Positions 1-13,482 of a DNA stretch of 64,000 nt are shown piece after piece. How positions within the stretch are numbered: position 1 is the first letter of the stretch; each line of letters starts with the position of its first letter. The notes beneath the pieces were generated by a model. The model searched no databases. It saw nothing but the letters and a program-made list of their open reading frames with translations, and was not told the DNA's origin. The stretch covers positions 26,183,274-26,247,273 of the forward strand of contig NC_090182.1 of NCBI RefSeq assembly GCF_024679245.1. Direction: 5' to 3'. Both the position numbers and the translations under genes were made by a program. This stretch comes from Pseudorasbora parva (Eukaryota; Chordata; Actinopteri; Cypriniformes; Gobionidae).

Positions 1-432
1 ACTCATCAGACCAGGCAACATTTTTCCACTCTTCAACTGTCCAATTTTGGTGAGCCTGTGCAAATTGTAGCCTCTTTTTCCTATTTGTAGTGGAGATAAG
101 TGGTACCCGGTTGAGTCTTCTGCTGTTGTAGCCCATCTGCCTCAAGGTTGTGCATGTTGTGGCTTCACAAACGCTTTGCTGCCTACCTCGGTTGTAACGA
201 GTGGTTATTTCAGTCAAAGTTGCTCTTCTATCAGCTTGAATCAGTCGGCCCATTTTCCTCTGGCCTCTAGCATCAACAAGGCATTTTCGCTCACACGACT
301 GCCGCATACTGGATGTTTTTCCCTTTTCACACCATTCTTTGTAATCCCTAAAAATGGTTGTGTGTGAAAATCCCAGTATCTGAGCAGATTGCGAAATACT
401 CAGACCGGCCTGTCTGGCACCAACAACCATGC
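1..432 (-). CDS. Tc1-family transposase, N-terminal part, runs off the left edge
   Basis: Translating the reverse complement from the ATG at 432 gives an open frame to the window edge. It has a paired-like helix-turn-helix region (ARQAGLSISQSAQILGFS), a second HTH-like stretch (TTCTTLRQMGYNSRRLNR) and, at the very edge, WSDES, the usual context of the first catalytic Asp of the DDE domain. In this copy the codon where the family usually starts, a few residues upstream of the internal Met, reads ATT (near 471) instead of ATG. The copy may therefore lack its normal start even though no stop is visible. The protein would bind terminal repeats and cut and paste the element. The rest of the catalytic domain is outside the window, so integrity cannot be judged. 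Confidence 0.75.
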
Positions 433-622
433 CACGCTCAAAATTTGTTAAATCACTTTTCTTTCCAATTCTGACATTCAGTTTGGAGTTCAGGTGATTT
501 TCTTGACCAGGACCACACCCCTAAATTCATTGACACAACTGCTGTGTGATTGGTTGATTAGATAATTGCATTAATGAAAAATGAAACAGGTGTTCCTAAT
601 AATCTTTTAGGTGAGTGTATAT
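1..622 (-). mobile_element. Tc1-like transposon, partial at left edge
   Basis: The right terminal repeat ends near 622 and carries the words TTTTAGGTGAGTGTATATA and AACAGGTGTTCCTAATAAT, with the transposase reading leftwards on the minus strand. The same terminal words occur at the end of the fragment at 61205-61680, so both are copies of one family. The left half lies outside the window. It lies upstream of the first visible inppl1-like exon, so it is probably intronic. The family assignment rests on transposase similarity and on the shared terminus. Confidence 0.85.
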
Positions 623-1224
623 AATGCTAATTATAATATAGATAAAATAGATATGTGAATAAAAGTCTAAATTCACTCTTTTCATCATATAAAGCAGTCG
701 TGTCTCCTCAGAAAATTTGGACTAATCCGCTCAATTCATGTGGATTAGTTTTACGATCTATGAAATCTTGGAAGTGTCAAAGTAGTCGTTACATAGCTGC
801 CAAATGGATTTAATAAAAAAGATCTTCATTTGCGTTAAAAAGATGAACAAAAGTCATACAGATTTATAACGATATGAAAGTGAGTAATTAATGACATAAT
901 TTTCATTTTTGTGTGAATTAACCCTTTAAAAATGACCCTTGCAATAAAAATACAATAAAAATGTATTATTATGATAATAATAATAAATTTTTTCTTGAGC
1001 ACCAAATTAGCACATTAGACTTTCTAAAGCATCATCTGATACTCAAAAAAAGTATCATTTTTTAATGAACAATATTACTCTGTTATTGTCGTTTGGATCA
1101 AATTAATTTAGCCTTCATAAGCATAGGAGACTTCTTTTTTTTAAACGTATTACTGACCCCAAGCTTTTGAACGGTAGCTTAAATGAAAGTGTCTGTTTTG
1201 CAATGTTCCTCTTTCTTGTTTTAG
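623..1224. repeat. Non-coding DNA with remnants of two dispersed cyprinid-type repeats
   Basis: This AT-rich stretch holds no exon I can recognise. About 660-932 resembles the 3' half of the repeat family that ends in a word like TTTTGTGTGAATTAACCCTTT, related to the elements at 6030-6185 and 41474-41898. About 985-1180 holds words such as CTTGAGCACCAAATTAGCA and ATTACTGACCCCAAGCTTTT, which resemble the dispersed repeat at 46510-46830. It is presumably the intron preceding the first visible exon of the inppl1-like gene. Confidence 0.5.
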
Positions 1225-4200
1225 GAGGAACCACAACTTCCAAGACATCCTCAGACTTTTGTCTCTTGGAGAAAAGCAGCTCAGCACTTTCGACATTAGC
1301 CTTCGTTTCAATCATCTCTTTTGGTGTGGAGACCTCAACTATCGTCTGGACCTGGATGCACTGGTTACACAGCTTATAACGGCTTTATTTCTGTGTAGAT
1401 ATTAGTCACTCCAGCTTTACTTGTTCCAGCTTTTTATGAACTGTGATCTATAGCCATTTAAACATTGCTCCAAGGAGACCCCATTAAGCGCATTGAATCA
1501 TCTTAGTTGTTCTGTGAAACCTTGTGCCCACTTATATCATATATTGAAGGACACCTGTCCCTGACCGAGGTTTCTCTTTTGCAGGACATATTGAAGCATG
1601 TTTCAAAGCGAGAATTTGAAGAGCTGATGTGTGCAGACCAATTGACCAGAGAGCGACACAGAAGAAAGGCCTTTTTTAACTTTAGTAAGAACAGCATCTG
1701 CTTCTCCACTTCCATGGTCACCATAAACACGCCAATCAATAGATGAGGTTACACAGCAACATGTGGGCTAAAAAAAGCATTAACGGACACTTTTTGTTTT
1801 TGCTATCTCTGTTAAGAGGAGGAGAAGATTTTGTTTCCACCCACCTATCGGTATGAACGTGGTTCTAGAGACTGTTATCTGTGGCAGAAATACAAGTCCA
1901 GTGGGGTAAGACTTGTCTTTTTCATTTATTCTGTCGCTTCTGTTGATACTGAAATTACTCAAACATCACATTTACACTGTAAATGGTATAAATTAAATGG
2001 GGATATGATTGTGATGATCACATGTGACAACATAGGAGATTATAGTTACTTATCTTATTTTACAATATTTTGTTTTATCAAAACTATATAAACTCTCTTT
2101 AGGTGCAAGTCAATGGGCCCTCATGGTGTGACAGAGTTCTGTGGAAGTCCTACCCAGAGTGCCACATAACCTGTACCTCATATGGTATATTTTATTTCTT
2201 ACACTTCTTATTCTCAAGTGTTTGTCAAATCATATAAAAAAATGAATAATGTAGCAGCCATAATGTGTTGCAGTTGTTTAGTGCTTTGTCTTAATAATAC
2301 ATAGTGGCTATGCAAATTCCTTTTTTGGTTTGCACTTTAGCTTGCCTCGAGGGGAGAAAATAAACCATCAGACTGCTATTTTTGTAGCATTTGTAGCTAC
2401 CATGCACAGTAAAGGTTTACTTTGGGTATTATTGTAGGTCTGTGGTCCACAACCAGAGTCATATCCTGTCAGTCTGTCTGCTTTAAACATGTGAATTCAG
2501 ACTCCTAACCAAAGACTTCAAACGTACAATATGCCAGTGTATATGATGACAGAACAACACTGACCAAACGCTTAGTATTTTATAACTACCTCACATTAGT
2601 ATTTTAATTAACTATTTAAATGGCAGAATTCAACATGATGGGAATTAGATGTCCAATTCAGAGGATGGCTTGTATGCTTGCTGTCTCATTACATAAAAAT
2701 CTCCACATTACATAAGAAATCTACACAGCAATTGCAGCATTAAGAATTGGATGAATTTTGTAAACATGTACCACAAAATGGGAAGTGTTGATAAGAACAG
2801 AGATTAGAGACTTGAATGAATAGGTAGGACTTTTTGGCATGCTCATTAAAATCGTAGGCCCTGTTTACACCTGGTATTACGATGCGTTTTGGTCTATCAG
2901 TGGGCCACTGTCCTGCAGAGTTTTGCTCAGTCCTGCCTGGAGGTTTCTAGTGTGCCTAGTAAGACCTTGATTAGCTGGAGCAGGTTTGTTTAATTGGGGT
3001 CGGAGCTACATTTTGCAGGACAGGGGTGTCAAACATTACACAAAATTTCAACAGGAAGAATCGCCTACAACTCTGTCTACAAACTACATTTCACAATAAA
3101 CCACACTCAAGAAGTGATACAGGAAATAACATAAGATCACGCGTGAGACATGAATCCTTAAGCGGGACTAGATATCTTCCTGTTAAAAATGGTAGCTGAC
3201 ATCCAAGTTGTCTGTATGCTCATTTGCAAAAAGAAAAAAAGGAGAATATGAAGGAGAGAATGGTAGCTAGCAGAAGCCATGCTTGCTCATGTTCTGTTGC
3301 AGGTCTATGACTCCTCCCCTGAACGTGCCCTTACCCTGTGTCTTGCTCTTGCATTTGCAAGGTTGTGGCGAAAGTAATTTCCAGTCAAAATACATACTAC
3401 AGGATGTCAATAGCGCAGTCAACAAGTCGCAGACAGGTCCAGGTATTTAGCATGCTAAATATCTCATCAGCATAGGCGTCGGCATGGCACTCTCAGATCG
3501 TGTCTTTGATAACACGCACTATGCAATTGTCACTCGTGGGAAGAAGTATCGATTTGCCTCCTTTTAGGCATTCGTCTGGGATTTCTACAAAACTACTGGC
3601 AAATCAGGGCTAGTGTGTACCTGTCAAAACTGACCAAAAAAATGTATGTAGTAATACAACAAATTAAAATTGATTGTTTGGTTCTGTTCATCAGGATGCA
3701 CAGATGACATCTTCACTAGTGATCACTCTCCTGTTTTTGCAACTTTTGAAGTCGGTGTGATATCACAGTTTCCCAGAACAGGTATGTTTTTTCATCTTGT
3801 GTCATTGAGAATTAAGTTTTTGACCTTTAGGTAATTTCATAACTCGAGTTATATTAAGGGTTGCTGAACATGCATTTCATTAAGGAACCACCATTTCCGT
3901 TTACCACTAAACACATTTTTTTCAAGGCTGGTTTTAAAGCTGGTTTATTTTAACAGCACCCACATGAGAAAGCCCTAAAACTATTTCAGCTTTTAGAAAA
4001 CAAGGGTTAGTGGACCCAGAAAGTAAACTTCTGTCATTAGTTACACACCCTTATGCCATTCCAAACCATCCAATAAACACAAATAAAAATATTTTAATAA
4101 AACCTGAGAGTTCAGAACAATCTTCAGTGTAGGGGTGTACAATGTACATTAATGAGCAAAAACATTATGATATTATAATATCACAGGTGAAGCGAATACC

Positions 4201-7200
4201 ATTGATAAGCTCCTAACAAGGCCACATATTAAGTTCTTAGATGGTAAGAAAACAATCAGGTCTTGTAATCAACATGTTTGATGCAAAAGAAATGGGCAGG
4301 AATACAAATTCTGAGCGATTTGAAAAGGAGCTAATTGCTATGGCAAGGCGACTGGATTGGAGTATCTCTGAAACAGCTAGGCTTGTGTGTTGCTCCTGGT
4401 CAGCAGTGGTGAGAATTTACCAATAGTGGTCCGAGGAGGGACAAACCAGGTGTTGGGAGCCCAAGAGCAATGAAGACCAGCCCGTCTTGTCCGAGCCAAC
4501 AGAAGGTCTACTGTTGCACAAGTCACACAAAAGGAATGATGGTTATGGGAGGAATCTGTCAAAACACTGCATATCAGCAGACCAATCAGAGTGCCTATGA
4601 TGATCCCTGTTCTCTGTAGAAGGCAGTGGAAGAAGCCTGGGCTGACAAGTTTTTTAACATCACAAGGAGAGCCAAGTATATGTGTGCCGTTTACCTGGGG
4701 AAGTGATGGCGCCACTGTGGGACAATGAGTGCGTTGCTCTGAGCAATGATCGCCTAGGGAACCATGCGTCTGGCTATTCATGTAGATGTACATTTAACAA
4801 GTGCCACCTACCTAAACATTTCTGTAGACCAGGCACACCCCTTCATGACAATGGTGTTCCCTGGCAGAAGTGTCCTTTTTCAGCAGGAATGGTTTGAGGA
4901 ACATGATGAAGAGCAGGTGTTGCCCTGGCATCCAAATTCCCCAGATCTCAGTTCAATTGAGCATCTGTGGAATGTGCTTAATAAAGACAATAAGTGGAAG
5001 ATCCAAGCAGATCCAAACTTATTTAGTCAAAAAACGAAATAAGTTTGGATCTGCTTGGTGCCAGAAACCACAGGACACCTTCAGGGGCCTTGTAGAGTCC
5101 ATGCCTCGGTGGGTCTGAGCTGTTTTGGCAGCACGTTGAGGACCAACAACATATTATTAGTCATAATGTTTTGGTTCATCTGTCTATATCGTCTATGATA
5201 ATATCATGATTGTTGTTTTAACATTGTGTGATACGACATTATTGAATATGTCCCTCGCTTTTCAAAAATAACACATCTAGAGGGTGCATGCTTGCACTGC
5301 ATGATTTAGTCTATTAAAATGCATTTACAATGCCCCCAATATTCAAGATAAGAGGGCAAAAATAACTCTCTTTTATGTTTATATAATTTCATATAGTTAA
5401 TATCTTTTTTTCTCTCCAAATATCAACATGATAACAAATGTGATATTGATATACAACAGTTCAATTAACAATTGAACCTACTGGCAGTTTTAACTTCACT
5501 TTTTTTTTTAAATGCCATTTCAGATGGAGCTTCTTCATTTCCTCTGCATTCAAAGATTAATTTGGTTAATACTTATTTCATTTGATTTGACAGAATTTGA
5601 CACAAAATTGGATGCATACATGCATTTATGTAAAAAAAAAAAAAAAAGTTTTATAAAGGTAAAAATGGCAAAAAAAATAATTTCTGTCACTGCTGCAAAC
5701 TGAACCGTACAGAAAATTAAGAATATCAAAAACTTTAGATGTCAGCTGTCCAAGGCAGTCCTAAACCTGCTAAAGTAATAACACAATAAACACACTCAAA
5801 AAATGCCTCTAAGTATCGTTATCAAGAAAATCCCAGAAAAGAGATATCGTTTTTGTCAACATTGCACACCCCTACCTCAGTGGTTCTCACACATCAAACA
5901 AGGAAGTTTGAGTTTACATTTACAATAAAGTATGTGTTTGATGTACAGTATGTGCTTTGATCAGTGTTTATAGCATCAAATCTTAATTAAATTATTTTAA
6001 TAAATCTTTATGAACCTTTTGACACATAAACATTTTAGTGGAATGGACTTTCAATGGAGGGAGAGAAATCTCTCACATTTTATTGAAAATAACTTTTGTT
6101 TTGAAGATGAACAAAAGTCTTATGGCATTTGGAACACTTGAGGGTGGACATGAATTTCATTTTTGGGTGAAATATCCCTTTGACAAATACACATATAGTG
6201 TCATAACCATGCCACAATCCTTTTTTCTCCATCTCTGTGGATATAGACTCAGGTTCAGAGAGAGCCAGCATTGAGCTAGAGGCGATTGAGGCTATAGTGA
6301 AAACGTCTAGCAAGGCCAAGTTTTTCATCGAGTTCCACTCCCGCTGTCTAGAAGGTATTTGGTATCTTTTGTGTAATAATCAATCAGACGAGTGATCATG
6401 CAGTGCTTTCCTGCAAGTCTGTTTCCTTTGGAAATGTCAGAAGATCATGAAATAATTGTGACAGTTCATTTTTTTGTGCTTCTCCTTCTGTTTAGAGTCT
6501 CGTCGTTCTGCCGAGAATGACTCACAGTGCTGTGAGGTGCCAGGGTTTCTCAAACTCGGCTGGTCTTCTAAACAGTTTCCCAAGGTTGTGATAGATATCA
6601 TTTGGCTCAGTGTGATCATTTGAAGCTATGCCTAGTTTAATAAAAATTGGATACTTTTGGTTGGAATATCTCTTTTGCCCCTCCTTTTTTCAGTTCCACC
6701 CAGTTTTCTCGGATTTAGAGCATCTCCGGGATCAGCACTTGCTGTTGTCTGTGAAGTCATGTGATGGCTTTGAGTCATACGGTAAATGGTCAAGGTCATC
6801 ATGTCTGTTTGAATGAAATATTTCTGAAACAGTGGTTTGGATTTTAGAAACCATCTCCTCATAATCAACTAAATACCACATACTCACATTTATAGTGAAT
6901 TAAGGACATTTTGTTGAACTCCTTAATGCTGTTGAATCATTGATCATATGTAATGAGAGTTATGCCCTTACAGGCGAGTGCTGTGTACCTCTTCGCTCGG
7001 TAACAGGGAAATCATCGAATCCATTTGAGACATGCTTGACTCACAGAGGAGAAGAGATGGGCTCTATTCGAGGACGAATCAGGGTCTATGTACCGCCAGA
7101 CCGCCGAAGGATCCGGGAAAGGGTCAATGGTGGGTTATCCACATGGCCTTTCAATATCTTTTCTTTACATTTGCCCTGTACACTTTCCCCCCTTAAATTT

Positions 7201-8860
7201 CTTCCTGTTTTAGATCCTCCTCTGCCCTTGATCTGTTTTTACTTTTCTATCTACCGGCTTCCTCTTTTGGCTCCTCGCTGCCTGATCTTGTCCAGATGCA
7301 TCCTGACTTTTTACTAAAATATTACTCTCAGCATGATGCACTCTAAACACCCAGTGACTGTGCCACATAATATTACGAAATTTAAACAGTTTGACATGAG
7401 CCATGCCTTCTGCACATTACAGAGTGGCTCTGTATTGAGAAGGATGAGAAGGAAATTACGAAGGACCATTTGTTTCGCCCTTCTTCCTGTGCATTCCCCA
7501 CCCAGTGAGTTAGCCCTAAACTAATAAAGAGTGTTTAATTAATCTACGGTAAAGTATTTTTATTCACACACTTCCACTAGTCTTTTCCATTGGATGACTT
7601 GCACTTCATGTTCCCACTGTAGAGCACCATCAGACTCGTATATGGCAGCTCCAAACAGCTACACCAATCCTGCGTACTTCATCTTTGAGGGGTTGCCTGT
7701 ATTGCAGAGAGTCGAAGAGATTCCCTCATCCAGCAAAGAATCACAATCACTAGGGGCCAAAGACACTGTGATACAGCTCCCTAGAGTGACTGGAGGTCAC
7801 AGCCATGTCAAAAGGTCTGCTCGGAGATCCGACTTCACAGAGATTGAGATTCCTGGCTCCTTAGCACACTATAAACCATCTTGTAAGACTCAAAATGAAC
7901 TGTCGTTGACTGCATCCTCTTATCAGCTTTTCCCAGGTCCAGATGTTCCTAATACATCCCCAAATCAAAGACACGCCACTTCTTCAAATCTATCTTTACA
8001 GTTGCAGTCCCATAAGAACAATTTGACACAGGGTTCAGTATTGTCAGTCAAAAAACTCACAAACCCCTACATGAACCATTCAGGTTTTTCCCGGGACATA
8101 CAGACGCAACTCAACGAAAAAGTCAGAAAGGACTATGACAGGTTACATCAAGGGCGGCCCATGCCAATGCAAAATGGACCGAAGCTATACCCCTATGTGT
8201 CCACAAGGATTCCCGTCAAAAAATCCTCAGTACCCTGGAATGAAGAGCAGCCAACTACAGCTTTGGGAGACAACTCACTTACAGCTCTCCAAATTGCTAA
8301 ATCACTAAGTGAAGTGGATTTTCAGCCAGTAGACAGAAAGTACCAATCTCATGACATGTCATCTCAGCAAAGGCATCATGGATATGATTATGGTTTAGCA
8401 AGTGAGAAAAACTACAGCTGGGAGAAAGAGGTAAGCTGTGTAGCTTTCAGTTATGGGTTATGTGGGATTTTCTTTTGCCCTTTGCTTTGATAAATACATA
8501 GGCAATTTGTGTCTGCAGGTGTCAGTCCTACATGGAGCCCCAGAAACAGTGTGGGAGCTGCTCAGTACTCTGGGTTTGCAGCGTTACACGCTGGACCTCA
8601 GCCGTAATGGCTGGGATGATCTTGATTACTTCAGGTAAGGTTGATGTTGATGTGGCGAAAAATCTGAAATAGACTCACGCCCATGTGCTTTAGTTAATCA
8701 ACTAGTAACCGACTCTACGCAGAAACGGTCAATACATTGCTAAGAGTGTGTTCTTTTCTTCTGCAGTGGTATTACTGAGGAGGAGTTGTGTGCAGCTGGT
8801 GTGTCTAACCCATCTCATCGACGAAGAATTTTAGAGAACCTTCCCAAGATCTGGGACTGA
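1225..8860 (+). CDS. inppl1: SHIP2-like phosphatidylinositol 5-phosphatase, 3' part (13 exons, C-terminal 678 aa)
   Basis: Exons read as 1225-1363, 1585-1684, 1817-1905, 2103-2184, 3695-3781, 6247-6354, 6496-6584, 6694-6781, 6974-7129, 7423-7504, 7623-8430, 8519-8634 and 8767-8860. All join with GT-AG introns and matching phases, giving 678 codons with no internal stop. Numbered from the first complete codon, both catalytic motifs of the inositol 5-phosphatase fold are present: WCGDLNYRL (from residue 33) and PSWCDRVLW (from 115), then SDHSPVF. A C2-like region, a Ser/Pro-rich tail with an NPAY motif (355-358) and a C-terminal SAM domain (NGWDDLDYF, then ITEEEL) follow. SHIP proteins remove the 5-phosphate of PI(3,4,5)P3 at the plasma membrane. 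The SAM domain favours SHIP2 (INPPL1) over SHIP1 (INPP5D), which lacks one. The SH2 domain and the start of the phosphatase domain lie to the left of the window. Paralogue identity (a or b copy) is not resolved. Confidence 0.92.
2885..3040. repeat. Short dispersed repeat in inppl1-like intron
   Basis: The stretch contains GTCCTGCAGAGTTTTGCTC, then TAAGACCTTGATTAGCTGG and, near the end, TTTTGCAGGACAGGGGTGTC. The outer words (GTCCTGCAGAGTTT and TTTGCAGGAC) are inverted relative to each other, as in a small non-autonomous inverted-repeat element. A related partial copy is at 55945-56025. I know this as a frequent cyprinid repeat, but class assignment needs a library search. Confidence 0.6.
4147..5183 (+). 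mobile_element. Degenerate Tc1-like transposon in inppl1-like intron 5
   Basis: Terminal repeats are visible as GCAAAAACATTATGATATTA near 4156 and its inverted counterpart (TTAGTCATAATGTTTTGGTTC) near 5158, about 1 kb apart. Between them is a broken plus-strand transposase: a helix-turn-helix remnant at 4320-4420 (RRLDWSISETARLVCCSWSA) and a C-terminal SPDLSSIEHLWNVL remnant at 4940-4980, where the usual NPIE has become SSIE. Many stops and frameshifts separate them, so it is not functional. It lies inside the 2.46-kb intron between exons 3695-3781 and 6247-6354. Confidence 0.8.
5003..5058. repeat. Perfect 22-bp inverted repeat with 12-bp loop
   Basis: The arm 5003-5024 (CCAAGCAGATCCAAACTTAT plus TT) is exactly mirrored on the opposite strand at 5037-5058. 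The spacer is 12 bases, AGTCAAAAAACG. It sits near the 3' end of the degenerate Tc1 copy, just after the SSIEHLW remnant and before the VESMPRWV-like C-terminal remnant. It would form a strong hairpin in single-stranded DNA or in the intron of the inppl1-like transcript. It probably arose as a local inverted duplication, since a canonical Tc1 transposase would not carry it there. Confidence 0.8.
6030..6185. repeat. Dispersed TTAA-type MITE remnant
   Basis: The end GAATTTCATTTTTGGGTGAA, followed by ATATCCCTTTGA, matches the termini of the complete element at 41474-41898. The inner words AAGATGAACAAAAGTCTTAT and GGCATTTGGAACACTTGAGG also match the family. It lies just upstream of the inppl1-like exon at 6247. 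Confidence 0.6.
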
Positions 8861-8927
8861 ACATAAATTGCCTGAGAGACCATCAGGTGTCAGACTATAA
8901 ATGGCAAGCTAAATATTTACATTTCTA

Positions 8928-8984
8928 ATAAAATTTTTTATCCTCCTTTGTAATTTCAAAAGTTTAAATTCCATTCATAATAAA
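8928..8984 (+). terminator. Polyadenylation signals of the inppl1-like gene
   Basis: Two AATAAA hexamers follow the stop codon, at 8928-8933 and 8979-8984. That gives a short 3' UTR of about 90 to 150 bases. Which one is used cannot be told from the sequence. Confidence 0.6.
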
Positions 8985-11780
<2,796 letters not shown>

Positions 11781-11804
11781 GGCGGATTCGTTTCTGAAGG
11801 GAGA

Positions 11805-12007
11805 AACTCAATTTGGCGCCGATTCCCCGCCCCTCAGCTCACGCGCTCAACTTCTCCAGCGGGACGGGACCACATCAACTCGAGCGCTCCCAATCCGATA
11901 TGGATCTCTTAAACATGCTGAATGGTTTTAAAAATTAGCGCCATACATCTACGTTCACGTTTTGAACTGTTAAAGCGACATGTTTACCTCGTTCAGCTGA
12001 GTGGACG
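11805..12007 (+). promoter_or_regulatory. p2ry4: p2ry4 promoter region and noncoding first exon
   Basis: A GC-rich island stands out from AT-rich flanks. It has an E2F-like TTTGGCGCC (11812-11820) and a GC box CCCCGCCCC (11825-11833). A strong splice donor, GGACG|GTAAGT, lies at 12007/12008. The matching acceptor (TTTTAACAG) ends at 12391, two bases before the receptor ATG. The transcription start is not visible and could lie anywhere from about 11840 to 11900. No TATA box is evident, as in many GC-rich vertebrate promoters. Confidence 0.6.
11900..11938 (+). CDS. Upstream ORF in p2ry4 first exon (12 codons)
   Basis: An ATG at 11900 opens a 12-codon frame (MDLLNMLNGFKN) ending at TAG 11936-11938, within the predicted first exon. 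A second uORF of six codons (MFTSFS) runs from 11980 to 12000 and ends just before the splice donor. If the transcript starts upstream of 11900, scanning ribosomes would meet both before the receptor start. Translation and any regulatory effect are inferred only. Confidence 0.3.
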   Translation: MDLLNMLNGFKN

Positions 12008-12393
12008 GTAAGTTGAGCGCGTGCTCCCCTTTTCTCTGTGTATTTATAGTAGGCTAACGTTACCCCTACATGTGTACAGCTGTGTGCGAGAGTTTTGTTT
12101 CTTTTGCGATTTATTATTAGTTGTGTAATATGTCTGGGGGAAAAAACGAGGTTGTTTTGCAAGATATTATTTAGGTTCTAAATGTTAAGAGTTATGATAA
12201 TTCTCCGTGTTTGGGTATTGTTTTAAACATGAACTCGTAAAGGTGAGTTAAAATGACACATTAGAATGTATTCTTTGTAGACACTTTTCAGTGTTGATTG
12301 TAGGCTACACTGCATTACAATGACATGTGTTGTACCTATAAGATCCTCTAAGTTTCTAAAATTGCTATACATTTGTTTTTTATTTTAACAGAA

Positions 12394-13482
12394 ATGAATT
12401 CATTCGTAAGGAAAAGTGCCTCAGGGAATTTGTCCCTTCCTTCCACCATACCGATGTCTCTGAAAGAAGTGAATTTCAGCTGTCTCTTCAATGAGGAGTT
12501 CAAGTATATTCTGCTACCTGTGTCATACTCACTGGTGTGTTTCCTGGGACTGATACTGAACTCAGTGGCTCTGTGGATGTTTATCACTAAGATGAGGCCC
12601 TGGAAACCCAGCACAGTGTATATGTTCCATCTTGCCCTGTCAGACACACTTTACGTGCTCTCCTTGCCTATGCTCATATACTACTATGCAAACCGTAGCC
12701 ATTGGCCCTTTGGTGTTTTCCTCTGTAAGATTGTGCGGTTTCTTTTCTATGCCAACTTGTACTGCAGCATCCTTTTTCTCACTTGCATCAGTGTGCACCG
12801 CTACCTTGGTATCTGTCATCCCATTCGAACTCTGACTTTGGTGAAGCCACGCCATGCTCACATGGTCTGTGGTTTTGTCTGGACGGCAGTGATAGCCTGC
12901 TTGGTGCCCAAGCTGATTTTCGTCACCACTTCTCAGAGGGGCAATGACACTTTGTGCCATGACACCAGCAGCCCAGAGGAATTTCACAACTATGTTACCT
13001 ACAACTCTGTGGTAATGGTGCTGCTGTTTATTCTGCCATTTCTGGTCATCATGGTTTGCTACTGTTTGATGGCACGGGCCCTTTGCCAACCCAGAAAGGG
13101 CCTGTCCCAAAATCAGCAGAGTTTGTCCCGGAGGAAGTCCATTAAACTTATCATAGTGGTGCTGGTTGTGTTTGCAATCTGCTTTGTACCCTTCCACATA
13201 ACTCGTTCCCTCTACTACGCCTACCGTATTCTAGATGCAGATTGCAAGTCCCTTAATATCGTCAACTTTGCTTACAAAATCACTCGCCCGCTTGCCAGCA
13301 TGAACAGCTGTTTGGACCCTATCCTCTACTTCCTGGCAGGGGATCACTACCGCTCTAAACTTATAAGAGTTTTTACTAGACAGACTCCGAACACTCGATC
13401 TACATTGTATGTGCATGAAAACAAGCTCGGGCTGGCCTTTAAGAACCCAGATGCCGAAGTAGGCAATGAGTCGAGACTCTAG
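12394..13482 (+). CDS. p2ry4: P2Y purinoceptor, P2RY4-like (362 aa)
   Basis: This is a class A GPCR encoded in one exon. The ATG at 12394 is preferred over the upstream in-frame codon because the splice acceptor ends at 12391. Seven hydrophobic segments lie near residues 38-62, 74-96, 110-132, 157-177, 206-230, 252-274 and 290-314. HRY (135-137) replaces DRY, DPILY (308-312) is the NPxxY equivalent, FHITR (267-271) and KITRPLAS (295-302) are the nucleotide-binding signatures of the P2Y1-like subgroup, and C111-C188 is the expected disulphide. N-glycosylation sequons occur at N12 and N27. It would couple extracellular UTP/ATP to Gq at the plasma membrane. SDTLYVLSLP, RYLGICHP and VPKLIFVTTS resemble P2RY4 more than P2RY2, so I assign P2RY4; a P2RY2-type duplicate is the alternative. 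Confidence 0.85.
   Translation: MNSFVRKSASGNLSLPSTIPMSLKEVNFSCLFNEEFKYILLPVSYSLVCFLGLILNSVALWMFITKMRPWKPSTVYMFHLALSDTLYVLSLPMLIYYYANRSHWPFGVFLCKIVRFLFYANLYCSILFLTCISVHRYLGICHPIRTLTLVKPRHAHMVCGFVWTAVIACLVPKLIFVTTSQRGNDTLCHDTSSPEEFHNYVTYNSVVMVLLFILPFLVIMVCYCLMARALCQPRKGLSQNQQSLSRRKSIKLIIVVLVVFAICFVPFHITRSLYYAYRILDADCKSLNIVNFAYKITRPLASMNSCLDPILYFLAGDHYRSKLIRVFTRQTPNTRSTLYVHENKLGLAFKNPDAEVGNESRL

Noticed and set aside
12640..13197. 185-codon minus-strand frame inside p2ry4
   Set aside because: It is an antisense shadow of the receptor gene; no domain features, and the plus strand encodes an obvious GPCR.
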